Shown here in pieces: positions 1-10,409 of a stretch of 64,000 nucleotides of DNA (position 1 is its first letter; every line of letters starts with the position of its first letter). Position numbers and translations under genes: made by a program. This DNA is from Hydrangea macrophylla. Lineage: Eukaryota; Streptophyta; Magnoliopsida; Cornales; Hydrangeaceae. The DNA lies in the NCBI GenBank assembly GCA_033977485.1, contig CM066998.1, forward strand, positions 56,138,274-56,202,273, given 5' to 3'. The notes under the pieces are model-generated. The model did no database searches. It was not told where the DNA came from and worked only from the letters and a program-made list of their open reading frames with translations.

Positions 1-902
1 CGTGGTATCCCACCACCGCTCGGCCAGTGCAAGCATCTGCTGAAGGTCGTTGGAGCTCTTCGTCAAAAGCTTGACGAAGTCTCCAAACCCTGCGGCATCC
101 ACCAGAGCCCTCACAGCCGGGCTCAGCTCTATATACCACTCATGGCCGTGGGCGAGGCTACCATGCCCCTTCAGCACCTTTGGCTGCAGCTGCAAGAAAA
201 GAATAAACAGTTTGTTGTTAGGGGATGGATAAAGAAGAGGGCAACAATAGCAAGTAAATAATTAATAAATGGAAAGTCAAGAAGTGTTCACGTTTGTTTG
301 AAATGAATAAAAGAAAAACATTCAATGTTGTAGCAAGGTTTCGAAAAGAAAAGAAAAGAAAAAAGTAGTTTGTCCGCATTTTTTTTTTTTTTTGATTCCA
401 AAATAAGTACAAGGAAGTACGTGGTCGCAAGCATTCAGGGGTCAGTTTCAAATAATAGAAGGGCGCCTAGAACGTTCGGGGAAGTCCACAAGTGTAATAA
501 GATACGGGAAAAGTTTCAGGATTGTGTATTCATAGGATATTAAAAGTTGAAAGAAATGAAAAATAGTAACAAAATGAGTATTCGAAAGAATTCCAGTTTA
601 ACACCTAGTTTATTCCCGAAATAAAAAGTTTTGTTGCAAGGGGCATGAAGTGGGGGGTTCAAAACACCACGAGCACGTCGTCCGGAACAGGGTATCTAAA
701 GTCATAGCAACCCTACGGTATATCCACACAGGAAAGGAAATGCAAGAAAAGAATACAAAAATAAGAGAAGAAGGGTGTTTACCTCGCGCTTGAACGCGCA
801 GGCCGACAGATGCTCGTCAGGATCCCTCAATAAAAGCGTGGCGTCTGGGTGATGCGTGGCAGTATACCTAGCCCTCTTCTTGCGTCCTGAACCACTCGCC
901 AT
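1..902 (-). CDS. Plant mobile domain (PMD) protein, 5' part, antisense gene carried by the Tat element
   Basis: The start codon is at 902-900. Coding exon 1 is 902-783 (40 codons, MASGSGRKKRARY..., basic N-terminus). Its donor AG|GTAAAC is followed by an intron 782-190, an acceptor TTGCAG, and exon 2 from 189 to the window edge, in the same frame without stops. Exon 2 contains AGFGDF, a short leucine-rich helix and AERWWDTT. This resembles the start of the plant mobile domain, the aminotransferase-like PF10536 domain found in MAIL1/MAIN proteins and in transposons (typical AGF...L..ALVERWRPET). A 5'-UTR intron is likely at 1007-907 (CAG|GTTAGT ... TTTGACAG). The rest of the protein is outside the window. 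Its function in retroelements is unknown. The clean frame across a predicted splice argues that it was recently intact. Confidence 0.7.
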
Positions 903-1119
903 AACACTGTCAAAGAAAAGGGAGAATTCGAGCGTTAGATTTATGAAAATTTCAAAAAAACAGTGAAATAAACAAGTTTAATCAAGCCTTGATCTAGCAA
1001 AACTAACCTGGGAATATCGTGGATCGATATAGAGGCAAAGAAAGAATAAGGGAAAAATTTCTCCAGAGAGATCTCTAGATGAAGAGAAGGAGAGAATGAG
1101 AGAATGGGAAGAGAACCCC

Positions 1120-1290
1120 GGCGGTTTTAAGCCACTGCCCTCAAACGCGGCACTCATTTTTCCGTGCGCGGCAGTCGGTTAACTGCCGCGCGGCACTCGC
1201 CGAGTGCCGCAACGGCACTCCGTGAGTGCCGCACGGCAGTCACGGACTGCCGCGAAAAACCGCGTGTGCCGCGATTAAGGCGGTTCATAG
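1120..1290 (-). promoter_or_regulatory. GC-hairpin cluster in the putative promoter of the antisense PMD gene
   Basis: At least four short inverted repeats built on the core GCGGCANTC...GANTGCCGC lie side by side between about 1150 and 1275. They sit just upstream (minus strand) of a TATA-like CTTAAAAC at about 1131-1124 and the CT-rich 5' UTR. Each arm is 8-9 bp with a loop of a few bases. The same hairpin family recurs in the LTR U3 at 3087-3410. A regulatory role is inferred from position only. Confidence 0.5.
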
Positions 1291-1535
1291 ATATTTACTT
1301 TCCCCCCAAAAATTCAAATCAAGTCCCATAAATTGAATTTGAGTCCCCAGAATAGCCCTCATTGCACTTTTGGCCCCCCAGGGCCATTTCATAGGTGCAC
1401 TTTGACTACAAATTTTGGAGTTCCAAAAAAATTCGAGCCCGTGGGCCTCCTATTTTTTTGAAAATTTGAGATTTTTGGGCCCGTTGGGTTCCCAATTTTG
1501 AAAATCGCAATATTTGAGCCTGTGGGCCCGGATTT

Positions 1536-2395
1536 ATATTCCCGGTTTTCGCAACGTATTTGCGTTAATCATCCTTTGAGAATATAACATATTTATATTC
1601 CCGGTTTTCGCAACGTATTTGCGTTAATCATCCTTTTTGCGAATATAACGTATTTATATTCCCGGTTCTCGCAACGTATTTGCGTTAATCATCCTTTTTG
1701 CGAATATAACGTATTTATATTCCCGGTTCTCGCAACGTATTTGCGTCAACCCTCGCCTCGAGAATGTAACATATTTGCATTCTCGGTTTTCGCAACATAT
1801 TTGCGATTAACCCTCCTTGAGAATATAACGTATTTATATTCCCGGTTTTCGCAACGTATTTGCGTTAATCATCCTTTTTGCGAATATAACGTATTTATAT
1901 TCCCGGTTCTCGCAACGTATTTGCGTTAATCATCCTTTTTGCAAATATAACGTATTTATATTCCCGGTTCTCGCAACGTATTTGCGTCAACCCTCGCCTC
2001 GAGAATGTAACATATTTGCATTCTCGGTTTTCGCAACATATTTGCGATTAACCCTCCTTGAGAATATAACGTATTTATATTCCCGGTTTTCGCAACGTAT
2101 TTGCGTTAATCATCCTTTGAGAATATAACATATTTATATTCCCGGTTTTCGCAACGTATTTGCGTTAATCATCCTTTTTGCGAATATAACATATTTATAT
2201 TCCCGGTTCTCGCAACGTATTTGCGTTAATCATCCTTTTGAGAATATAACATATTTATATTCCCGGTTCTCGCAATGTATTTGCGTCAACCCTCGCTTCG
2301 AGAATGTAACATATTTGCATTCTCGGTTTTCGCAACATATTTGCGTTAATCATCCTTTTTGGGAATATAACGTATTTATATTCCCGGTTTTCGCG
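1536..2395 (+). repeat. Tandem array, ~62 bp units, in the 3' untranslated part of the Tat element
   Basis: About 14-15 head-to-tail units share the cores ATTCCCGGTT and CGCAACGTATTTGCG. Variants include one with CCCTCGCCTCGAGAATG near 1747, 1989 and 2290, so units are arranged in a higher-order pattern of roughly 240 bp (four units). Such arrays before the 3' LTR are known in Tat/Ogre elements and can seed satellites. Short ORFs across the array follow the repeat and are not genes. Confidence 0.9.
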
Positions 2396-2811
2396 TCAAC
2401 TCTTGTGATCAAATCAAAAGCACTTTCATGACAGATTTGCGCATGATTAATCTTCCCTGACTAAAACGTCACGAAATACGCGTGGGAAAACGTGATGAGC
2501 ACGATATTTACACAACTAGGTCAAACCAGAAAACACCATTGCATGGCACTTGCATCACGACAGGATAGGTGCATCCATCCGTGTGACTACTTGCGTTTGT
2601 GAATGCTCGACCCCGTGCCCGAACTACGTCTCGGTCTGATTCCTGATGGGATACGTAGGCAGCTCACTGTTGAGCACGACCGACATGAACCGTTCATGAA
2701 GCCACTTCTTGCAACGCATTTTGTTTTACCTAAATTCGACAGTCTGGCCAAAGGCATGTCTTCACACAGACTTCGACATTCACTTGAGGCACGCGTTGCT
2801 CCACAAGCTCT

Positions 2812-2828
2812 GTCGAAGAGGGGCAAAC
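2812..2828 (+). other. Polypurine tract of the Tat element
   Basis: The purine-rich GAAGAGGGGCAAAC ends exactly where the LTR starts with TG at 2829. This is the expected site for plus-strand priming and fixes element orientation as plus. Upstream, 2400-2811 is non-coding and includes GATACGTAGGCAGC at about 2650, a phrase I associate with this element class. Confidence 0.7.
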
Positions 2829-3086
2829 TGTAGACACCCCAATTTTGACCAGACGTCAAATTTAGGAGAGTGTCACCTCCAAGTCCGATGATGATAAGGA
2901 CCGAAAGATTTGAAGTATTCCAAGCTCTTCAGAAAGTCCCTAAAACGCGATAAAATTTCACAGAAAGAGAGAAATACCAGGTACTTAGGAAAATTCTGAT
3001 ATAAAACACAACTTTTGGAAAAGATATTCAAAAATAATTTGTTTCAAAAAGAGAAAAGACCTAAAAGGGGAATTTTAGTCAAAACC

Positions 3087-3410
3087 GGCACACGGCGGGA
3101 TTCCGCGGCATTTGGTGACTGCCGCACGGCATTCACAGAGTGCCGTTACGGCACTCATCAAGTGCCGCCGCAGGTTTCTGACTGCCGTTTGCTTTTAAAA
3201 TCTGTATTTTGCAGAGCAATACGTATGCGCATGCAGATAAGAACAAAAAACTGATAAAGTAAGACTGACAAAATTGCGGCAATCCATTAATTGGCGCGGC
3301 ATTTGGTGAATGCCGCGCGGCAATCATTAAGTGCCGCAACGGCATTTGATGAATGCCGCAGCGGCAGTCACGGACTGCCGCGTCAGTGTCTGGACTGCCG
3401 CGCTGGGCAG
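3087..3410 (+). promoter_or_regulatory. GC-hairpin cluster in LTR U3
   Basis: Several inverted repeats with GGCAYT...ARTGCC or GGCAGTC...GACTGCC arms lie 100-420 bp upstream of the LTR TATA box. One 21-base hairpin is identical to the one at 1234-1254 (here 3362-3382). They are the only GC-rich stretches in an otherwise AT-rich LTR. Confidence 0.55.
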
Positions 3411-3511
3411 CAGTCTGCATAATTTCAGAAAGTACACATTGTACCACCAAATGAGATGCTTACACATGTCTTTTACTCCGAATTTACTGAAATGACCTTG
3501 GTAGTTTTTGT

Positions 3512-3520
3512 CTATATAAG
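3512..3520 (+). promoter_or_regulatory. TATA box of the Tat LTR
   Basis: CTATATAAG stands about 100 bp after the GC hairpins and is followed by A-rich and GA-rich leader sequence, as expected for the U3/R boundary of an LTR promoter. Confidence 0.5.
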
Positions 3521-5733
3521 AAGAGGTATCCTCATGGGAAAGGGGGACCAACCAAGAGAAAAATATTGGGAGAACAACACATACAAAAAATACTTCCATT
3601 ACACCAACATTTTAGAGAGAAAAGAGAGAGTTTAGAGAAAACTAGGAAGAAGAGCTTGGAAGATCTTCAAAGAAGAAAAACTTTGAGGATAGTTGGAGGT
3701 GATCCTCTAACCATAAGTTGTTTTATTTGCATTCTTTCCTTTGGATCCTCAAACTATTTTGTTTTCTTTGCTTCATTTCTTTTATTGTTCATATTTCCTT
3801 CTTGAGACTATTGGAGATCCTCAATATCTCTCTTGAAATCTCTTGAATATGATCTTTTGAATCCCATGTAAGCTTATACTTCACATGGAAATCAAAGTTT
3901 GATCATCATTTTATTTTATAAACAAATAGATAGATCCAAGTCCACACTCATGACTTGGGTCCTCTAAGCTTGAGTTTTCATGGAGTCTCCTTATATTCCT
4001 TGAAAACTCATGAGTTTTAGCCATATCTTCATCTCCAATTGCCATCAAATGGTAGGAGGAAGTGGTTTTGAGTCTAAGTCCATCTCCATGGCTTGGGTTC
4101 CTTATCTTGTAGATTTCATGAAGTCCATCCATACTTCATTTGAAACCTATGGAAAATAAAAGTCTTTAGTCTCCAATGACCATCAAATGGTAGGAGAAGT
4201 GGTTTGGTTTAACCCAACTTCATGGTTTAATAGTTGGGGTTACCAAATAAAAGTTGAACTTGAAAAATGAAAACAGTGAGTTCACAAACTGTTTTTGATC
4301 AAAGATTTTTAGTTCGAAATCTAACCGTTGAAATCAAGTGAAACCAACGGGAAAGTGTCAATAACACAATATTCTACCACTGTAATTTTTGTTTTAAGGT
4401 AGTTTTATGTTTAGAATGGTTTGGTCATGAGTTTTGTGAAGTAATAACAATCTGTCCAGAGTTTCAGAATAGTTTCAGAACAGTGACACTCTTTTGAAAC
4501 AATTAAATCAGAGTTCTAATAAAGTGTTTGTGACCCAAAATAATTTTTTCTATGAGGTTTAATGTGTTAGGAAGTCACCCTAAAAAGAACAAAGCATTTC
4601 CCATTTTTTTACTATTTTTAAAAAATCAAACAATATCTCTGGACAGAGAGTTGTACATCTCTGAGTGACGTCTGGTGTTTGTCCTTTTCCCGGAGATCCG
4701 ACCGTTGAAACTTTGATTTTCTTTTTGATTTGGAAACTAGACTCACAGAGGCATAACATATCCAAAAAGCATTAAGATCCAACTGTCGAAAGTATTTTAT
4801 TCCTATTTTTGAATGTCTGGTCTTCTCTCTGCAATTTTCAGAGTTTTATGACACATTTGACCAACTTTGTAAATAATGGTCCAAATGACTTTTCTATGAC
4901 CTAAGGCTTAAACCATGTTTTAATAATGATTAGTTGAGCTTGAATTCAAAGTTTTAGAGTATTTAATAGTTTATCCTTGTCCATGTATATATTCATCCAT
5001 ATGGTGTGACACTTGTAATTAGGACTTATTTGCTTTGAATTTAATTAGATTAGATAGATTTAAGCTAGAAATTTAGGATTGTTATTTCTAACTTCATATC
5101 TTGCATATCATGTGAACTAACCCTTTGTTTTGTAGCACTACTAAGGTACGATTTCTCAATCCCTCTCTAGTTTATTAAATTCATTGATTTTATTTAATTT
5201 TCGACTTAATGCGCGACACCTTAGAATTAAGATTTGCCTTATGTGTATATATATGGATTAGAGACTCTTTTCCTAGGTTTTATTTAATCGCATGCATTGC
5301 ACGTTTAATATTCGCAGCTGGATCCCGGGTAAGCTCTCTTGTTCCCTATTTGCATATCATATTGCTTGCTATTTGACATATGTGGCTTATGAATGATATT
5401 TTTACACCCTTTGGACATGCTTTTGTGATGTATATGTATATATGTATTAGTTGAGGGCATGCTTAGATTAATAAATTTGATTAAAAGGATGTTGAGTAGA
5501 GGCCTATCGCAAGATAGGATGAGAGAGGGTGTTTTAGTCCGACGGGCTCCTTCCTCTCTCATTCCATAACCCCCGGACCTAGTTAATCTTTGGTTTCGCA
5601 AAAGATCAGTTTCCTTTTTAATGGTTTCTTAATTTTCCTTTTAAAATTAAGTGGCGACTCATTTGTTTTTGAAATTGAAATTTAGAAAAGATTTTAAGAA
5701 AAGCTGTGGGTAGGTCAACCTGCGATATCCACA

Positions 5734-5935
5734 TACTCACATTGGCGTTAGGTGGAAGTGGTGGTTTCTCAGCTAGACTTGGAAGTGGTGGTTTCTCAGC
5801 TAGACTTGGAGCCGGAGGTACATTTTCATTTTCAACCGGTGGTTGTTGGACTCCACCATCCTGATCAACTGCTTGAGTAAGTTCAGTTGCTTCAATGCCT
5901 TCAACTTCAACCACATCAACATTGTCCTGGTCCAT
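5734..5935 (-). pseudogene. N-terminal exon of a probable hAT transposase, truncated
   Basis: From ATG at 5935 the frame reads MDQDNVDVVEVEGIEATELT..., acidic and then proline-rich, for about 67 codons. It then runs into LTR sequence at 5733. A 27 bp tandem duplication gives a doubled SLAEKPPLP motif. No BED zinc finger or dimerisation domain is reached, so the identity is inferred from the hAT-like terminus 1.2 kb upstream. The predicted splice acceptor is two bases before the ATG. Confidence 0.45.
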
Positions 5936-6059
5936 GCCTTGTAAAAAATAGAGCTACATCATACATGCAGACAAAAACAAACCTAGAATTGAAAATAAAA
6001 ATCAAAACATGTATCACATATGAATTATAAACCAAATAGCACAAATTTTTTTTTTAAAA

Positions 6060-6495
6060 AAAATGACATTTGCACTTAGATCCAACATATATACATTTTA
6101 CACTTAGTTTATTCAAGAAAAAAAAACCCACAAAGGCTAGAAAAAAAAATGACATTTGCACTTAATTAGATCTAACATATTTACATTTTTCACTTAGTTT
6201 ATTCAAGAAAACAAACCCACAGAGGCTAGAAAAAAAATATGACATTTACACTTAGATCTAACATATTTACATTTTACACTTAGTTTATTCAAGAAAAAAA
6301 AACCCACAGAGGCTAGAAAAAAAAAATGACATTTGCACTTAATTAGATCTAACATATTTACATTTTTCACTTAGTTTATTCAAGAAAACAAACCCACAGA
6401 GGCTAGAAAAAAAATATGACATTTACACTTAGATCTAACATATTTACATTTTACACTTAGTTTATTCAAGAAAAAAAAACCCACAGAGGCTAGAA
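6060..6495 (-). repeat. Tandem array, five ~88 bp units, in the hAT 5'-UTR intron
   Basis: Units carry ATGACATTT.CACTTA...GATCYAACATAT...TTATTCAAGAAA...CCCACAGAGGCTAG. Units 2 and 4 share GCACTTAATTAG and units 3 and 5 share ACACTTAGATC, so the array grew as pairs of about 177 bp. It lies wholly within the predicted intron 6699-5938. Confidence 0.85.
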
Positions 6496-7182
6496 AAAAA
6501 AATGAAAGCATTCAAGTTTCAATACACAGACTCACAGAGGGTCAGAGGCTCGAGCATTCAAGAAACAAGAGTGATGAGGGTTGAGATGAGAATCTGTGGT
6601 ATAAAGAAACAAGAAAAAAAAATGAAAAAAATAATAGAGCAGTCAATTAAAGTCGAAGACCGAAGAGGATTAAAGTTTCAACTTTCAACATATACATACC
6701 TTGCGAGATGAGGATCGATGCCGGCGTCGGCTCCACCACCAGCGGCCTATTCGATGCAAGATGAGAGAAGAGTGATGAGGATTGAGGGTTGATATGAGAG
6801 AAGAGAGAAAAGGCCGGGTTTGATACTTTGATTTGTTTGAAGTTGAAGGTGAGAATTGAGATGAGAGAAAACTGAAGACTCAAGAGTAAAAAGGCCAGAC
6901 TCCAGAGGCAGAGGGATCTGCGGCTCCTTTTAGTTTAGGGTTTTTTTGTCTTTAGATTTGTTTATATATGTGGTATAGATTTGAAACATACATGTAAGTG
7001 TCGGGTCGGGTCGGTTTTTGTCGGGTTTGGTAATTAAGAACCGACATCCGACCCGTAGAATGGAAATAAATGGTCCCTCCACCCGTGACTCATCCATGAA
7101 CCCACCAAAACCGAAAAAATCTTGTCGGGTCGGTCGGGTCGGGTCGGTTTGGTCGGGACTCGGGTGAAGTTGGCCAGCCCTA

Positions 7183-7640
7183 ATTTTAAGGGAGAAAAGT
7201 GCTACTGAATACTTATTTTAAGGTAGGTCCATATAATTTCTCAAACTGTGATAGAAGTCCGTGTAGTTAAGGCAAGCTACATGGGAGGTGAGTGTACTTA
7301 ACCTTAATATTTTTGGTTATTATACTAAGAAATTACTTATTCCATCTGTTCCAAATTAAGAGTAATTTATTCTATTTTAGGATGTTTAATTTTAATAGTC
7401 ATCTTTGAAATATTAATGTACCTTAACTGCATTTGTTGGACTAAGAATTCTGGTCAGTCCATAAAAAATGGAAGAAGTCATTATTTTGTGTGATGCTAAA
7501 CAACCATTAGTGCTGCCAAGCTAGTAGCACACCAAGGTGAGGCCACGATCCAAACCCACATTTATCCTTAATTATCTAAAACTCTCCAACTTTCCATCTA
7601 ATATGAAACTGAATTTTAAACCTAAAAAACAGTATAAGAA
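7183..7640. other. AT-rich intergenic stretch, no gene seen
   Basis: I see no ORF or RNA gene here. A short Stowaway-like end (TATTCCATCTGTTCC at about 7340) suggests an old MITE fragment. Confidence 0.5.
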
Positions 7641-8345
7641 GGGGTAATTACATTTTACCCCCTGTGGCTAGGCCTATTTTCATTTACTCCATGTAGTTCA
7701 AAAGTGGACACTTATCTCCTTGTGGTTTTGGACTAAAATGAAACTATAAAGATTTATCTCAAAATAGTCTTACACAGGATTTAAGTGTTAAAATCAGCCC
7801 CACATAAGAGAGCTTATGTGTTAAAATTTACCCTACACAGTAGGGGTGTTCAAGAAAATCGAAAAAATAAAAAACTGATCGAAACCAAACCAACCAAACA
7901 CCGATTGATTGGTTTTTACAAAGTAGTGCACAAGCTAAACTGACCAAAATCGCTTAAAACCGACTACCGAAACCGAATGTCGGTTTTAAAATCACTAAAA
8001 AACCAAAAAAAAAAAAAAACCAGACCGCAAACACCCCTACCACATAGGCAGTTAATCTCAATATTAGGCTACCAAAGGGGTTAAAAGTGTTAAAAATTAG
8101 ACCCACATAGATAGGTTAAATGGCGGAATTATCTCCACATAGATATTAACCCTAAAATTAACCTCACAAATGCGGTTAGTGTTAATATTTTGGATCAATT
8201 TTAGAATTTTCATCAGTTTTGAGAGAAATCTTAACAGTTTCACTTTAGTCCGAAACCACAAGGAGGTTAAGTGTTTACTTTTGAACCACATGGGGTAAAT
8301 GAAAATAGGCCTAACCACAAGGAGATAATATGTATTTCATTTTAA
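7641..8345. mobile_element. MITE-like element with long inverted ends, disrupted by a hAT MITE
   Basis: The left end has GGCTAGGCCTATTTTCATTTACTCCATG and TCTCCTTGTGGTTTTGGACT. The right end, 8200-8345, is the reverse complement of this with scattered changes. The inverted ends are about 110 bp. The 199 bp hAT MITE at 7841-8039 lies within it, so this element is older. No coding capacity is seen and the target duplication was not resolved. Confidence 0.6.
7841..8039. mobile_element. hAT-type MITE, family A copy 1 (199 bp)
   Basis: The ends are TAGGGGTGTTC and CAAACACCCCTA. The flanking 8 bp are CTACACAG and CCACATAG (6 of 8 match), consistent with an old hAT duplication. The interior is rich in AACCGA/TCGGTT. 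Related copies are at 11018-11207 and 13244-13424. Confidence 0.75.
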
Positions 8346-8347
8346 CA

Positions 8348-8438
8348 TAGGGGTGTGTTTCGGCCGGGACGGATCGGAATACCCTTTTTCGGGAAAAATT
8401 CCGAAAATTTCGGACATTAAATAGGTTTCCGTTAATCC
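8348..8438. mobile_element. hAT-type MITE fragment, family B (left end only)
   Basis: TAGGGGTGTGTTTCGGCC at the left end matches the start of the complete copy at 23103-23727, but sequence is lost after about 90 bp. The next MITE follows directly. Confidence 0.6.
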
Positions 8439-8607
8439 ATTTTTGCTCCACCCAAAATTGATAACCCTTCTCTTCCATTGGCTAATGTAGCGGGGCCTAT
8501 TATTAAATGAGAATTAATTAATGGTATAAATTACTGGACCCCACTGCATTAGCCAATGGGTAAGAAGGGTGAGCAAATAGTGAGTAATTTTAGGGTGAAC
8601 AAAACTG
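8439..8607. mobile_element. Small MITE with inverted ends
   Basis: TTGCTCCACCCAAAATT ... CATTGGCTAATGTAG on the left pairs with CATTAGCCAATGGG ... TAGGGTGAACAAAA on the right. It is related in sequence to the MITE at 10225-10409. Confidence 0.55.
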
Positions 8608-8631
8608 CCCTCAATGGAATAATTTTAAAAA

Positions 8632-8818
8632 GAGTAATACTAGATACACCTAAAATATACACATAAAAAGAACACAAGCTGAACGTGGATCTTCTAAAAT
8701 ACTTCATGTGTTCATATAAAGAGCATTTTAGGATATCCACGTCATCTTGTGTTCTAAAGAGCATTTTAGGAGATTCACGTTCAACTTGTGTTCTTTTTAG
8801 GTATACATAGCATTACTC
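8632..8818. mobile_element. Mutator-type MITE (187 bp) with 9 bp duplication
   Basis: The inverted ends GAGTAATAC..GATACACC and GGTATACAT..ATTACTC continue into AAGAACACAAG.TGAACGTGG and its complement. The 9 bp TTTTAAAAA flanks both sides (8623-8631, 8819-8827), though the low-complexity motif weakens this a little. Confidence 0.65.
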
Positions 8819-9552
8819 TTTTAAAAAAGGAAAATGTCATGTATACCGATTTTGTGCACCTACACTGTATACCTGCTGATGTGTCGTGTTGTGTCAGTTT
8901 AGAAATTCATATCATCAAATGCATTATTTAGGTGTCATATTTAGATATAGAGTAATACTTGGGACATAACCAAAAGACACAGTAACATTAAAAAAATAAT
9001 AATAATAAATAAATAAATAAAGAAAATGCTAAACTTTGCCGACTCAAAGCCACCGAAAAAAGGTACCGGCGGCACATGTGGCATTTGAATTGGCAATGTA
9101 TATTAACGGGGTGGGCCACTGGGCCAGCAAAACTTACTTTTTTCCTAGCCTTCATTCCAATCACGTTAAAAGCTCCATAGCCTCCATTCATTACTCAAAT
9201 TTAATTCTCAGTTCCCAAGTGATTTTTGTATCCTGTCACTGTGCCACATCTCTCTTTCTCTCTCATTCACTCATATATTAAACGAGTTAATGCAATTCTG
9301 TTAAATTTGGTATTTAAATACTTTAATATTTGTAAATATCACATGGTGTGGTAGTAGTTAATCGTATTATATACCATTAAATGTGAAACAATTAACAAAA
9401 TATCTAAAATTTAATTTTGAAATTTAAATTTGATAATTATAACATTACTATTATTTTTTACCTTAACAGATCCGTGACTCCAAATATAAATTATTTGTCT
9501 AGAATTTTTCCTAGTTAGAATAATTTGTCAGAACTGAGATTAAGGTATAGAC
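8819..9552. other. AT-rich intergenic stretch, no gene seen
   Basis: There are no supported ORFs or RNA genes. Short reading frames near 9000-9280 on both strands lack motifs and overlap each other in different frames. Confidence 0.5.
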
Positions 9553-9555
9553 TAA

Positions 9556-9832
9556 GAGCCTGTTTGTCTGTGTTTATGCTTATGCGATCTTGATCGTGAT
9601 TAGTAGAATTGCTTAAAGGTAGAACTGCTTATTATGGTTCGGGTGTTTGGTTAGTATGCTGTAAATTAATCAAATATAGAGATAATATTGAAAAGCACCC
9701 CCCACCTGCTTATTTTCAAACTGCTTTTTGAACCAAATCTGCTTATATTTTTGCTGAAACAAACATATCAATAAACAGTTTGAGCCACCAAAACTGCTTA
9801 AAATAGGCAAATAAGCAATGACAAACAGCCTC
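9556..9832. mobile_element. Tourist-like (PIF/Harbinger) MITE (277 bp)
   Basis: The left end GAGCCTGTTTGTC and the right end GACAAACAGCCTC are inverted with one mismatch and are flanked by the trinucleotide TAA on both sides (9553-9555, 9833-9835). The interior has repeated CTGCTTA motifs in both directions. Confidence 0.6.
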
Positions 9833-9912
9833 TAAAGTTTTAGATAGAAAAGTGATCTTCAAATGACAATGCAATAAATTATAAAGGTAAGAATTGGCTT
9901 CCTTAATTCTTA

Positions 9913-10097
9913 GAGAAATGCTAGGCACACATCTCAAACCACACTCCAAACCATACTCCTTGCTTTAAATGCATGTACTTTGTGCTGTTTGAATTTTTCA
10001 CACTTTTCTATGCACCACTTACACAGCACATGATACATGCATTTAAAGCAAGGATGTGGTTTAGGGTGTGGTTTGAGATGTGTGCCTAGCATTGCTC
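9913..10097. mobile_element. Mutator-type MITE (185 bp) with perfect 9 bp duplication
   Basis: The inverted ends of about 65 bp start GAGAAATGCTAGGCACAC and end GTGTGCCTAGCATTGCTC. TAATTCTTA is present at 9904-9912 and 10098-10106. It is non-coding. Confidence 0.85.
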
Positions 10098-10224
10098 TAA
10101 TTCTTAACACTGAGTTGGCCGGCAATGAATAACCACGTGGCATCTTTACGTCAGCCGGTAGCACATTTCGGTTAAGTAATTCCGGTATCATTAGCATTAC
10201 TCTTAAAAAACACAGAGTACTAAT

Positions 10225-10409
10225 GAAAATACTTTTGCTCACTCAAAATATGGTACACTAATGCTCACCCAAACATTCTATTGGCCAATGCAGTAGGATC
10301 TAGGATTAAACAACATTAAACAATATTTCTTAAGTCCCATTACATTAGCCAATAGAATGCTTGGGTGAACATTAATGTACCATTTTTTGAATGAACAAAA
10401 ATGTTCTCA
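10225..10409. mobile_element. Mutator-type MITE (185 bp) with perfect 9 bp duplication
   Basis: The inverted arms of about 65 bp contain CTCACCCAAACATTCTATTG and its near complement. AGTACTAAT is duplicated at 10216-10224 and 10410-10418. Confidence 0.85.

Larger units (their letters stand above)
1..5733 (+). mobile_element. 3' part of a Tat-lineage Ty3/gypsy LTR retrotransposon
   Basis: Three things seen in order support one element read on the plus strand: an antisense plant-mobile-domain gene (1-902), a tandem array (about 1536-2395), and a purine-rich tract directly followed by a sequence starting TGTAGACACCCC at 2829 and ending in CCACA at 5733. Antisense extra ORFs with this domain, and tandem arrays just before the 3' LTR, are known from the Tat/Ogre lineage. 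Gag-pol and the 5' LTR lie left of the window, so the lineage call is by structure, not by reverse transcriptase, and target duplications cannot be checked. The element ends inside a hAT gene. Confidence 0.65.
2829..5733 (+). repeat. 3' LTR of the Tat-lineage element (2.9 kb)
   Basis: The LTR begins TGTAGACACC and ends TATCCACA. It is preceded by the polypurine tract and followed abruptly by hAT coding sequence on the opposite strand. U3 holds a second cluster of GCGGCA/TGCCGC hairpins (3087-3410), then a TATA box CTATATAAG at 3512-3520. The 3' part contains GTGGCGACTC near 5650, typical of this type of LTR end. Short ORFs inside it have no recognisable domain. Confidence 0.65.
5734..7182 (-). 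mobile_element. 5' end of a hAT-family DNA transposon, broken by the Tat LTR
   Basis: The minus strand begins at 7182 with TAGGGCTGGCC followed by repeated CGGGTCGG/CCCGACC motifs, typical of hAT subterminal sequence. A 5'-UTR intron is predicted at 6699-5938 (GCAAG|GTATG ... TTTACAAG), followed by a coding start at 5935. The element stops at 5733 where the LTR begins; its other end is not in the window. The 8 bp duplication therefore cannot be checked. The hAT assignment rests on terminal and subterminal sequence and gene layout, since no transposase core is present. Confidence 0.55.

Noticed and set aside
1150..1275. Possible CRISPR-like array from regularly spaced short hairpins
   Set aside because: Eukaryotic nuclear DNA, variable arms, no conserved repeat-spacer structure.
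1741..1929. 62-codon frame inside the 62 bp array
   Set aside because: It follows the repeat period and has no start context or conservation.
2587..2859. Overlapping 60-90 codon frames on both strands before the Tat LTR
   Set aside because: No motif; the region is the untranslated stretch leading to the polypurine tract, and one frame crosses the LTR boundary.
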